NCBI GenBank assembly: GCA_004524425.1
Contig: SDNN01000131.1
Span: 1 to 8,128, forward strand
DNA length: 8,128 nucleotides
Direction: 5' to 3'
From: Promethearchaeota archaeon
GTDB lineage: Archaea; Asgardarchaeota; Lokiarchaeia; Sigynarchaeales; SOKP01
How positions within the stretch are numbered: position 1 is the stretch's first letter; every line of letters starts with the position of its first letter. Under the pieces are notes generated by a model. It did no database searches. It had not been told where the DNA came from and saw only the letters and a list, made by a program, of their open reading frames with translations. The position numbers and the translations under genes were made by a program. Of this stretch, positions 1-6,035 are shown piece after piece.

Positions 1-1316
1 CCACTAAGAATACGTATCCCCCAAATAACTAAATTGATATCAGCAGCAGCAGCTTTCATTTCAGCATAATTATCTTGTCCAGGAACGAATCCCGTGAAAG
101 TATGGACTAAAGCAATTAATAATTCATCAATGGTGGCAGTAAGGCGAAGAATGAAAGTAGTAAGGCCTACTTGACTTCCTTTCTGATTCTTGCGAGTTTT
201 AACTACGAAATCATCAAGAACATTTGGCTGAATAACAGGCAATAATAATGTCCAAATGCATCCGGTAGTAAATCCTAAAATGAATACAAAGATCAATAGA
301 TCAATTAATCCTTGAAAAAAAGAGATTGGTACCAAGGCCGCACACATTGCAAATCCACCAATTGTGAAAGCTTTTTTATTATTGTCCAATTTTTTAGCCA
401 GTTTGACCCAGAACGGAACAGAGATAATGGCTCCAATGAGAAGTACTGCAAAAATCAGTATGATTGTATCGGGGCCCATCCTTAATACGAACGTTGATAA
501 ATAAATCGTGTTGGCGATAAGCAAGCCTGTGGTTATTTCAAATGCGGACATGGCTATCATGAAGATGATAAAGCTTTTCAATTTAGCGCTCTCTTTAAGT
601 CCTTCAAAGAATCCCATCTCTTCATATTCAGATTTATAATATCGCTCAATCATGATCTCATCCTCTCGCGTACCTGGAAGGAATAATAAGGATCCTATGA
701 AGGATATCACGGAGATCATCAAGGCCATGAATGCATAAATCTCCCTTCCTTGTCCCATGCTGAGAAAGATCGGTGGTAACAACATCCCAGATACTTGTCC
801 TATGATGTCTATTGGCGTAAAAATTGCTGCCAATCTTCTACGTTCTGCCTCGGTTCGGAATTTATCGGCTCGGAGATGGACTATATTCACATATATCAAA
901 GTATGAAATGTATCAAAAAGACATAATGATCCTGCTAGCCAAGCAGTTAAGAATAAAGCATTTTCTTGAGGATCAACCGCGGGTGGCGTGTAGATTAGAA
1001 CAAGAGAGAGACACCAAGGTATTATTCCAAATACTATCCATGGAAAACGTCTTCCCCACCGCTTAGTTAATTTAGTATTTTTATCAATCAAATGACCAAT
1101 AAGAGGGTCATTTACTGCATCCCACACTGCTGATATCGCGAAAGCAATAAAAACGAACCAGATATTCAATCCAATTTCAACTTCATAAAAAAAGAACAAC
1201 ACGATGGTTTGTGCTGCAATTATCAGAGATCCAACTAGGTTATAAGTGGAAAAAGAAAAATAAGTGGCATATGAATGCCTGGATTCCTCAGATTCCATGA
1301 ATTCTTCTTCACTCAT
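1..1316 (-). CDS. GPH-family (MelB-like) sugar/cation symporter, C-terminus cut by window edge
   Basis: I translated this by hand from ATG 1316 down to the left edge: 438 codons with no stop, so the C-terminus is missing. It is a polytopic membrane protein of the glycoside-pentoside-hexuronide:cation symporter family (MFS_2 type). Family hallmarks seen: WDAVNDPLIGHLID at about residues 65-78, KRWGRRFPW at 85-93 (cytoplasmic loop 2-3), and PNVLDDFVVKTRKNQKGSQVG near 364-384, which matches the conserved loop before helix 11. Family members import sugars or sugar acids, usually with Na+ or H+; the substrate cannot be read from the sequence. Full members are about 450-500 aa, so only a few dozen residues should be lost. 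The start is preceded by an AT-rich stretch without a clear Shine-Dalgarno site. It is co-oriented with the upstream 7TM gene but 184 nt away, so probably a separate transcript. Confidence 0.92.
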   Translation of the reverse strand, partial: MSEEEFMESEESRHSYATYFSFSTYNLVGSLIIAAQTIVLFFFYEVEIGLNIWFVFIAFAISAVWDAVNDPLIGHLIDKNTKLTKRWGRRFPWIVFGIIPWCLSLVLIYTPPAVDPQENALFLTAWLAGSLCLFDTFHTLIYVNIVHLRADKFRTEAERRRLAAIFTPIDIIGQVSGMLLPPIFLSMGQGREIYAFMALMISVISFIGSLLFLPGTREDEIMIERYYKSEYEEMGFFEGLKESAKLKSFIIFMIAMSAFEITTGLLIANTIYLSTFVLRMGPDTIILIFAVLLIGAIISVPFWVKLAKKLDNNKKAFTIGGFAMCAALVPISFFQGLIDLLIFVFILGFTTGCIWTLLLPVIQPNVLDDFVVKTRKNQKGSQVGLTTFILRLTATIDELLIALVHTFTGFVPGQDNYAEMKAAAADINLVIWGIRILS

Positions 1317-1425
1317 TTTATTTGACTCGAAAAAGTTTATTTATTATTAAAAAAATTGTGCTTTTGAAGTTAATAAAGCTTTTTTTAATTTCTTTAAAGC
1401 ATTTTGGATATGCTGGTTAACTATT

Positions 1426-1446
1426 GAAAAAGAAAAAGAAAAAATA
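1426..1446 (-). terminator. T-rich terminator candidate after the 7TM gene
   Basis: Read on the minus strand, this is a run of T-stretches separated by single C residues (TTTTTCTTTTTC), about 55 nt past the stop at 1501. Archaeal transcription commonly ends at such U-rich tracts without a strong hairpin. It would separate the 7TM gene from the transporter downstream. No other structure was recognised between 1317 and 1500. Confidence 0.4.
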
Positions 1447-1500
1447 TTGTATTTCTATGATTTTTTCTCGGAATTTTTTAACAGAATCCTTTCCAAATAC

Positions 1501-2223
1501 TCATTTTAAAATTAAATTCTTTATGAAGTCCGGCAGAGTAAAGCCAATATAATATTCAATAGCACTGAAGATCAAAATCACTCTGATGAGGATTATTCCT
1601 ACGGGATGCAAGGGTAAGAAAACTTCTAATATAGATGCTATTAAAAACGACGAGAAGGCCAAAATTAAAAACTTTCCTTTCAATTTAACCTCTTCATCTG
1701 GAGATTTCGTCGATTCCGAGCCTAACATGAGCCCGGTGATGATAAATATGCCCAAGATCAACATTAAAAAGATCTGAAAAAGCAATGAGTATTCAATGGC
1801 AAGAGGAGGCCTGTATTCGCCAATCAAAGAAAAATCAGCAATTAAAGCATATAAGAAAATGATTTCAAACATGACACAAAACAAGATTGCTATGATCATG
1901 ATGATTTTCTTTAGGTTCTGATATTTTAAATCCGTGAATGCCATTAACCATAATATCATTGCCAATGGAAGAAACGGTAATTCAATAATCACTTTAGCAT
2001 ACTGATTCAACGGGTGACCAATTGTGTAAATCATGATAAAAGAAATCGCATCTGATGTCCACGGCAAGGCAATTCCGATCCAAGCAGCTCCAACAAGAAG
2101 CAATTGTCTTAATTTATGCCTATAATATTTAATGAAGAATAGGGCAGCTAATACCCAAGAGATGATGACAAAAACAAGACTAAAAGAAGCAGCAAAAATT
2201 TCAATAGATTCTATATCTGGCAT
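1501..2223 (-). CDS. Hypothetical seven-transmembrane protein
   Basis: A 240-aa protein that I do not recognise as a named family. Hydrophobicity by eye gives seven membrane segments: about 9-31, 41-65, 77-96, 106-128, 144-167, 184-204 and 207-229. The loops are short. The longest polar stretch, at about 168-183 (SESTKSPDEEVKLKGK), lies between helices 5 and 6. The N-terminus starts with an acidic segment (MPDIESIE) and has no cleavable signal peptide. There are no Cys pairs, kinase, GGDEF or catalytic motifs, so it is not a full sensor kinase, although stand-alone 7TM modules of this size resemble the membrane input domains of such sensors (inference only). ATG 2223 is the first Met in an open frame and diverges from iorB. 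An inverted repeat lies 11-30 bases upstream. Confidence 0.8.
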   Translation of the reverse strand: MPDIESIEIFAASFSLVFVIISWVLAALFFIKYYRHKLRQLLLVGAAWIGIALPWTSDAISFIMIYTIGHPLNQYAKVIIELPFLPLAMILWLMAFTDLKYQNLKKIIMIIAILFCVMFEIIFLYALIADFSLIGEYRPPLAIEYSLLFQIFLMLILGIFIITGLMLGSESTKSPDEEVKLKGKFLILAFSSFLIASILEVFLPLHPVGIILIRVILIFSAIEYYIGFTLPDFIKNLILK

Positions 2224-2287
2224 GGGTTTTTACTTATAGTTTTTATTACTATAGTTCAATTAATCTAATTTAAATCTATTGAGGAAT

Positions 2288-2302
2288 TAAAGTATATATA
2301 GT
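2288..2302 (+). promoter_or_regulatory. TATA box for iorB
   Basis: AAAGTATATATAG is a strong archaeal TATA element preceded by an A-rich BRE-like stretch. It predicts a transcription start near 2322-2328, leaving a 5' leader of about 45-50 nt before the GTG at 2373. It is the best TATA match in the divergent intergenic region 2224-2372. Confidence 0.55.
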
Positions 2303-2359
2303 TCAAATATATGGCAATAAATACATGATTGAAGTGCGAGTTAACCAATTCATTGGCTG

Positions 2360-2367
2360 AGGGTGAT
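2360..2367 (+). promoter_or_regulatory. Shine-Dalgarno site of iorB
   Basis: AGGGTGAT lies 5 nt before GTG 2373 and resembles the anti-16S consensus GGAGGTGAT. In-frame stops at 2358, 2364 and 2367 exclude any start further upstream, so this site fixes GTG 2373 as the start. Confidence 0.6.
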
Positions 2368-2372
2368 AAATT

Positions 2373-3055
2373 GTGGCAGATATTTATAACGTGTTGATTA
2401 CTGGTGTAGGTGGACAAGGAGTTGTGTTAATAGGTAATATCTTGAGAGAATATGGAATGAGAATGCCGCTAATAAAAAACGTGGTGGGAACAGAGACTAG
2501 GGGCGTATCACAGAGAGAATTTCAAGGATATTTTGAAATTCCTGTAAGGAAGGCTCAGTTACCGCTACAGCTAGATACTTAATCGACTCAAGAATTTATT
2601 CCTTGGATCAAAATTACGAAGTAGATGATTTAATATCTCCAATGATCCCCATAAATGATGCTCATTTGGTTTTGGGATTGGAACCATTGGAAACATTGAG
2701 AAATTTGAGGTTTATATCTGAGCAAACTGTTGTAATTATTAACACGCATTGTTTATTTCCAAGGAATGTCATAATTGGTTCAGAAAAAGGAAAGGAGTAC
2801 CCTTCAATAGGAAAAATTATAGACATATTAGATCAAATTGCCCGACGTACCATCTCAATGGATTTTAATAAACTTTCAGAAGTCGAATTTAAAGATTCAC
2901 TTTATGCCAATACAATAATTTTGGGAGTAGGCGCAAGAGAATATCAAGACATTTTTGATAAAAAATTAATGATCCAATTTTTAAGCGAATTTTTTGGAGA
3001 ATCAGACAAAAACATTGAAGCTTTTAAGCTTGGGTATAGATTAGTGAATCCATAG
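2373..3055 (+). CDS. iorB: Indolepyruvate ferredoxin oxidoreductase beta subunit, interrupted by a 32-nt intron-like insert (exons 2373-2515 and 2548-3055)
   Basis: IorB pairs with IorA to oxidise aryl-pyruvates from aromatic amino acids to aryl-CoA and CO2, reducing ferredoxin in the cytoplasm. The first part (GTG 2373) contains the glycine-rich ITGVGGQGVVLIGNIL segment (residues 9-24) and TETRGVSQR (40-48). The frame then goes off-family and stops at 2580. The family sequence resumes in another frame at 2549 (EGSVTATARYLIDSRIYS), followed by the hallmark DAHLVLGLEPLETLRNL, and ends at 3055. Deleting 2516-2547 joins the halves in frame, with codon 48 split AG|G. The product is 216 aa with an intact SQREGSV motif, close to the usual length of about 190-210 aa. 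BHB folding at the boundaries supports RNA splicing rather than gene decay. No iorA is adjacent. The gene is monocistronic and convergent with the phosphoesterase, with a 14-nt gap. A related 2-oxoacid ferredoxin oxidoreductase gamma subunit is the alternative name. Confidence 0.88.
2516..2547 (+). other. Putative BHB intron (32 nt) in the iorB mRNA
   Basis: The flanks and insert fold as a canonical archaeal splice motif. The central 4-bp helix is ACAG 2510-2513 with CTGT 2542-2545. The 5' bulge is AGA 2514-2516 and the 3' bulge is AAG 2546-2548. A perfect 9-bp inner helix, GAATTTCAA 2517-2525 with TTGAAATTC 2533-2541, closes a 7-nt loop (2526-2532). The outer helix is weak: only C2509-G2549 and U2508-A2550 pair clearly. 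Cleavage after the second bulge base gives an intron of 2516-2547 and restores the iorB frame and its conserved motif. A GAA repeat (2517-2519, 2549-2551) means neighbouring junctions encode the same protein; the BHB rule predicts AGG for Arg48. What is seen is the fold and the frame repair; splicing itself is inferred. Confidence 0.78.
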
Positions 3056-3069
3056 ACGTTATTGAAGAA

Positions 3070-5133
3070 TTAACGATCTATGAATTTTACTTTAAAGGAA
3101 TCCAGTTTATCTTCCTTAATCACGATTTCTCTATAAGCACCAGCTAGATCAGGATTTCGATATCCTCCTAATCCTAATGCAGGAGTTTGTACTACAAATG
3201 GGCCTGCCTTCTCGATATCTTTTGCTGAGGTATAAATTTCAGAATACACGTCATAATAAACCGCCGCTGGATTTTCCACCTTTTTTAGACTGAATGGAGG
3301 GGCGTTAAACACTCTGGTTTTTAATCCTTTTGGATCATCTAATCTAAATTCTTTTAAAGAATGAGTATGGCCTGCTAAAGTAAGATTGCAATAATTTTTA
3401 CAAAATTCAATCAAGCTGGACCAATTCGTGCTCACGGTTCCAGTTTTAACATTAAACTTTCCATCAATACGAGTGTCTTTTTTAATACCTATTTTTTTTA
3501 TGACCGATTCTTTGAATTCATCTAATTTTGTTATAATCTTTCCACTAATTTTTTTGGATAGGCGCTTAAGAAAACTGCGCTTACCTTTTGGATTAATTGG
3601 TGGTCCATGAAGGAATAAAAATGAGTTTTCCTTTTTCTGTTGAATTTTATGGGAAGCCAAATTTTGTAAATAAATGATTTGCTTTGTTGTGAGGCCCGTT
3701 AAAGAGGGATGACCGGTGATGAGATCTAAAAAATTCTTAAACGAATCTGAACCTGTGTTTAAAAAAATAAAATTGTTATTTCCTAATTTAATGGAAAAAT
3801 CATTTAAGGGATTAACTTGAGACCAATAAGCTCTTAGCGCTCTCTTACTTTTTACAATCGCAGAAATTGGCAGCGCTAATAACTTGTCATTTACGGCTAA
3901 TGCTTCTTCCAATTTGAGTCCCAGTTTTCTGTATAATCCCGCCCACCGAATATCATAATGATAAGGGCGATAATCATGGTTACCTAGAATAGTAAATATG
4001 GGACATAATAATTCTTCTCCTTTTATCACGCCTCGCCTCTTTTTTTGGGGAAAGTTCAAGACTATTTTCTTAAAAATTTTCCAATTACTAAAATCATAAT
4101 CAAAATCTACATATTTTTTAATATCTTTGGGCAATTTACTCAAGAGAGTAAAATCAATTAGATCTCCTGACAATACCACAAATTCTAGTTCATTTCGAAA
4201 GACCTTACGGTTCATTAACTTTATAAAAATTCTGAATTGGTTATTTGGATTAACAAATCGTCTTTTTAATGGAAGTTTGAATAATTCAGCTTGTTCTTCT
4301 CTCTTTTTAGTTTTCTGATCCTTCTTATATGCCTCTTCAATCAGTTCTAGATTCTCTATTTTAAAAGTATCCATCCATTCTTTAATAATTCCATAAATTC
4401 GGTCGTTTCTCTGAGCTAAGTGAAGATCTGTTGCTTGTACAAAAGTAAAATCATGCCAATTATTTTTAGAAACTACTAAAGAATGGTAATTAATTCTTTC
4501 CGTGATCCCATTCTTTTCTTGAACAATATCAAACATTATAAAATTTCTTATTCTAAATAAGTCTAATAGCTCATCTGCCAGAGTGAACTCAATCTTTATT
4601 TCATAGAATACATCTAATGTTTCAAACGCATGATTTTTAATCAAGTAATCTTGGGGAATACAATATTCATTATTAATATATTCTAAATCGTGTATTGAAT
4701 GGGTTAAAACTGAACGCACTTCTAAAATTGATGGAAATATAGGAGATCCTCTATATACTCGCGACTTTAGAGACTCGAGTCTTCTTTGTGTCTTCTCTAT
4801 TTTTTTTTGAGATAACAATTCGGATATTTGTTTCTTTTTTCTTTTAAAAAAATGTTTAACCTTGGTTAGAAATCCTTTTTTCTCTTTTCTTTCTCTTTCA
4901 AGAAGTAATTGTGATTGCCATTTATAATCAAGGATTGGAACTATTTTTATCCTATCATTGAGATAATCTCTTATATAGGCTGGATCTCTCTTATCACTGA
5001 TGAATAAAAGACAAGTTTGAAATTTCTTCTTTTTTAATTTTTGATCTATCTCTAAAAATCTGGGATGTCCAAGGTTTGGATTTACTAAAATGGCAGTTTC
5101 CGTTATTGAATTATTTTCAGATAATACGTTCAA
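3070..5133 (-). CDS. Large calcineurin-like metallophosphoesterase
   Basis: A 687-aa soluble protein whose C-terminal two thirds carry all five motifs of the dimetal phosphoesterase fold: DLH (D236, H238), GDLID (G323-D327), GNHD (G384-D387), a lone H509 in FLHGPP, and GHTH (G588-H591). It should hydrolyse a phosphoester using two metal ions; the substrate is unknown. Motifs I and II are separated by about 85 residues, and a Lys/Arg-rich stretch lies between motifs IV and V (about 515-560), so the catalytic domain has large insertions. The first 225 residues match nothing I recognise; they include a Lys-rich, probably helical segment at about 80-125. There is no signal peptide or membrane helix. 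The start is TTG 5133, chosen because no Met follows until residue 200 and GAGAGGAT lies about 10 nt upstream. It converges on iorB. Confidence 0.88.
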   Translation of the reverse strand: MNVLSENNSITETAILVNPNLGHPRFLEIDQKLKKKKFQTCLLFISDKRDPAYIRDYLNDRIKIVPILDYKWQSQLLLERERKEKKGFLTKVKHFFKRKKKQISELLSQKKIEKTQRRLESLKSRVYRGSPIFPSILEVRSVLTHSIHDLEYINNEYCIPQDYLIKNHAFETLDVFYEIKIEFTLADELLDLFRIRNFIMFDIVQEKNGITERINYHSLVVSKNNWHDFTFVQATDLHLAQRNDRIYGIIKEWMDTFKIENLELIEEAYKKDQKTKKREEQAELFKLPLKRRFVNPNNQFRIFIKLMNRKVFRNELEFVVLSGDLIDFTLLSKLPKDIKKYVDFDYDFSNWKIFKKIVLNFPQKKRRGVIKGEELLCPIFTILGNHDYRPYHYDIRWAGLYRKLGLKLEEALAVNDKLLALPISAIVKSKRALRAYWSQVNPLNDFSIKLGNNNFIFLNTGSDSFKNFLDLITGHPSLTGLTTKQIIYLQNLASHKIQQKKENSFLFLHGPPINPKGKRSFLKRLSKKISGKIITKLDEFKESVIKKIGIKKDTRIDGKFNVKTGTVSTNWSSLIEFCKNYCNLTLAGHTHSLKEFRLDDPKGLKTRVFNAPPFSLKKVENPAAVYYDVYSEIYTSAKDIEKAGPFVVQTPALGLGGYRNPDLAGAYREIVIKEDKLDSFKVKFIDR

Positions 5134-5282
5134 CTTAATTTATCCTCTCTCTTAGAAGAATGATTGATCATAAAATAATTTAAGCATGAATAAATGATTA
5201 AATGACCTTGGAAAATAGATTTTGGAATCTGTTTTTAATACCTTTCTTCAAATTTTAACAATAATTGATTTGAATTCGTCAT

Positions 5283-5296
5283 GTTAACATGTTAAC
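5283..5296. repeat. 14-bp perfect palindrome in the intergenic region
   Basis: GTTAACATGTTAAC equals its own reverse complement. With the preceding bases it can also be read as two tandem copies of ATGTTAAC (5281-5288 and 5289-5296). It lies in the 247-bp gap between the phosphoesterase start and the LSm stop, about 150 bp upstream of the phosphoesterase start. It could be a dimeric repressor site, but no regulator is visible here. I saw no gene or clear RNA in the rest of 5134-5380. Confidence 0.4.
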
Positions 5297-5380
5297 TTAG
5301 GATGAATTTAAGACTTCATGCATCTTTTTAAAGCAAGATTGGAAGTAGATGCCTTGCAGGCTCAGGCCCCTAAATCTAGC

Positions 5381-5659
5381 TCACTTTTTAGGGTTTGCCA
5401 AATCGATGAAGATAATGTTGTCACCCCTTATGACAATTGAGCCCAAATCCTCGTGTTCCTCTCGGATGTTCCCATCTTCATCTTGATATTCAAATATCTG
5501 TGAGGCATTTTCTACCCATACATTAAGATGTTCATCAAAACTTCTCAATATGGCTCGGAAAAGCCGGTTGCGCTTGACCTTGATTAAAATAGTTTTATTT
5601 ATTGAACTTTCTAAATAATCTATAGGTCTACGAAATTTGTGTTGAGTGCTTCTTTCCAT
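5381..5659 (-). CDS. Sm-like (LSm/SmAP) RNA-binding protein
   Basis: A 92-aa protein matching archaeal Sm-like proteins in length and layout. These form heptameric (sometimes hexameric) rings that bind U-rich RNA and act in RNA processing and turnover. The Sm1 motif spans about 20-52 (INKTILIKVKRNRLFRAILRSFDEHLNVWVENA in two parts), with the RNA-loop residues D42, H44 and N46. The Sm2 motif is GSIVIRGDNIIFIDL at about 73-87, where RGD is the usual nucleotide-contact turn. An acidic insert (about 57-71: EYQDEDGNIREEHED) separates the motifs and is more acidic and longer than in many SmAPs. ATG 5659 is the natural start, with a TATA-like box just upstream. It diverges from the zinc-ribbon gene and lies near a tRNA gene. 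Which LSm paralogue it is cannot be told. Confidence 0.93.
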   Translation of the reverse strand: MERSTQHKFRRPIDYLESSINKTILIKVKRNRLFRAILRSFDEHLNVWVENASQIFEYQDEDGNIREEHEDLGSIVIRGDNIIFIDLANPKK

Positions 5660-5692
5660 TTTTAAAAAACTCGATAATTAAAAAAAATATAA

Positions 5693-5702
5693 TTTATAAA
5701 AG
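5693..5702 (-). promoter_or_regulatory. TATA box for the LSm gene
   Basis: On the minus strand the sequence reads CTTTTATAAA, about 34-43 nt upstream of ATG 5659. This places the transcript start roughly 10 nt before the ATG, so a very short leader is expected. Confidence 0.4.
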
Positions 5703-5741
5703 ACTTTAGACTAGTAAAATTACTTCTAAATTAAAACCTTA

Positions 5742-5752
5742 CGTTTATTTAT
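5742..5752 (+). promoter_or_regulatory. TATA box for the small zinc-ribbon gene
   Basis: CGTTTATTTAT is a TATA-like element about 45-50 nt before ATG 5797. It predicts a transcription start near 5775, downstream of the in-frame TTG at 5755. This supports the ATG as the real start. Confidence 0.35.
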
Positions 5753-5796
5753 CATTGTCAAGGTTAAAAAAGATCACGAAAATTCTACTGATAATC

Positions 5797-5958
5797 ATGT
5801 CAAATGAAACAACATCAGAAGGAAAGAAAAAAACCGTGAAATGTTGCGTAAAAAATTGTCAAAAAGAGATTCCAATTGATGAAGCAATTGTAATAAACGG
5901 GAAATATTTCTGCGGAATTTGTGGCGTTGCTTACTATCGAAGCGCTCTCAATATCTGA
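5797..5958 (+). CDS. Small zinc-ribbon protein
   Basis: A 53-aa protein starting MSNETTSEGKKK. It has a probable zinc site formed by C16/C17 and C21, then C39 and C42 in FCGICGVAYYRSAL, the two Cys pairs being separated by about 17 residues (treble-clef or zinc-ribbon spacing). The short Lys/Glu-rich tail before the first Cys is probably disordered. The function is unknown; proteins of this type are often nucleic-acid or protein adaptors (family-level inference only). An in-frame TTG at 5755 would add 14 residues (LSRLKKITKILLIIMS), but it lies upstream of the predicted transcript start and adds an unlikely hydrophobic tail, so ATG 5797 is preferred. It diverges from LSm and is followed by the tRNA gene 77 bp downstream. 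Confidence 0.72.
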   Translation: MSNETTSEGKKKTVKCCVKNCQKEIPIDEAIVINGKYFCGICGVAYYRSALNI

Positions 5959-6035
5959 ATTGAAAAAACAAAAATTTAATTTAGATTTTTATTTCATTAA
6001 GATCGAAAGGTTCTTGGTAATATTTTTTGTCAAAA

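Noticed and set aside
824..1066. Plus-strand 80-codon frame
   Set aside because: It is antisense to the GPH transporter, whose own frame carries clear family motifs; this is a shadow.
2517..2551. Programmed ribosomal frameshifting or a random hairpin insertion in iorB
   Set aside because: A frameshift would leave about ten foreign residues inside SQRE-GSV. No slippery site is visible, and the BHB fit explains all 32 nt. A tiny palindromic insertion cannot be excluded without cDNA.
2373..3055. iorB as a frameshifted pseudogene or two separate genes
   Set aside because: Both halves keep full family similarity with no other lesions, and removing 32 nt at a BHB-consistent junction repairs the frame and the conserved motif exactly.
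5318..5440. Plus-strand open frame of about 40 codons from ATG 5318
   Set aside because: It extends antisense into LSm, has no Shine-Dalgarno site and no recognisable features.
5755..5796. TTG 5755 as the start of the small zinc-ribbon gene
   Set aside because: It lies before the predicted transcription start and has no Shine-Dalgarno site.
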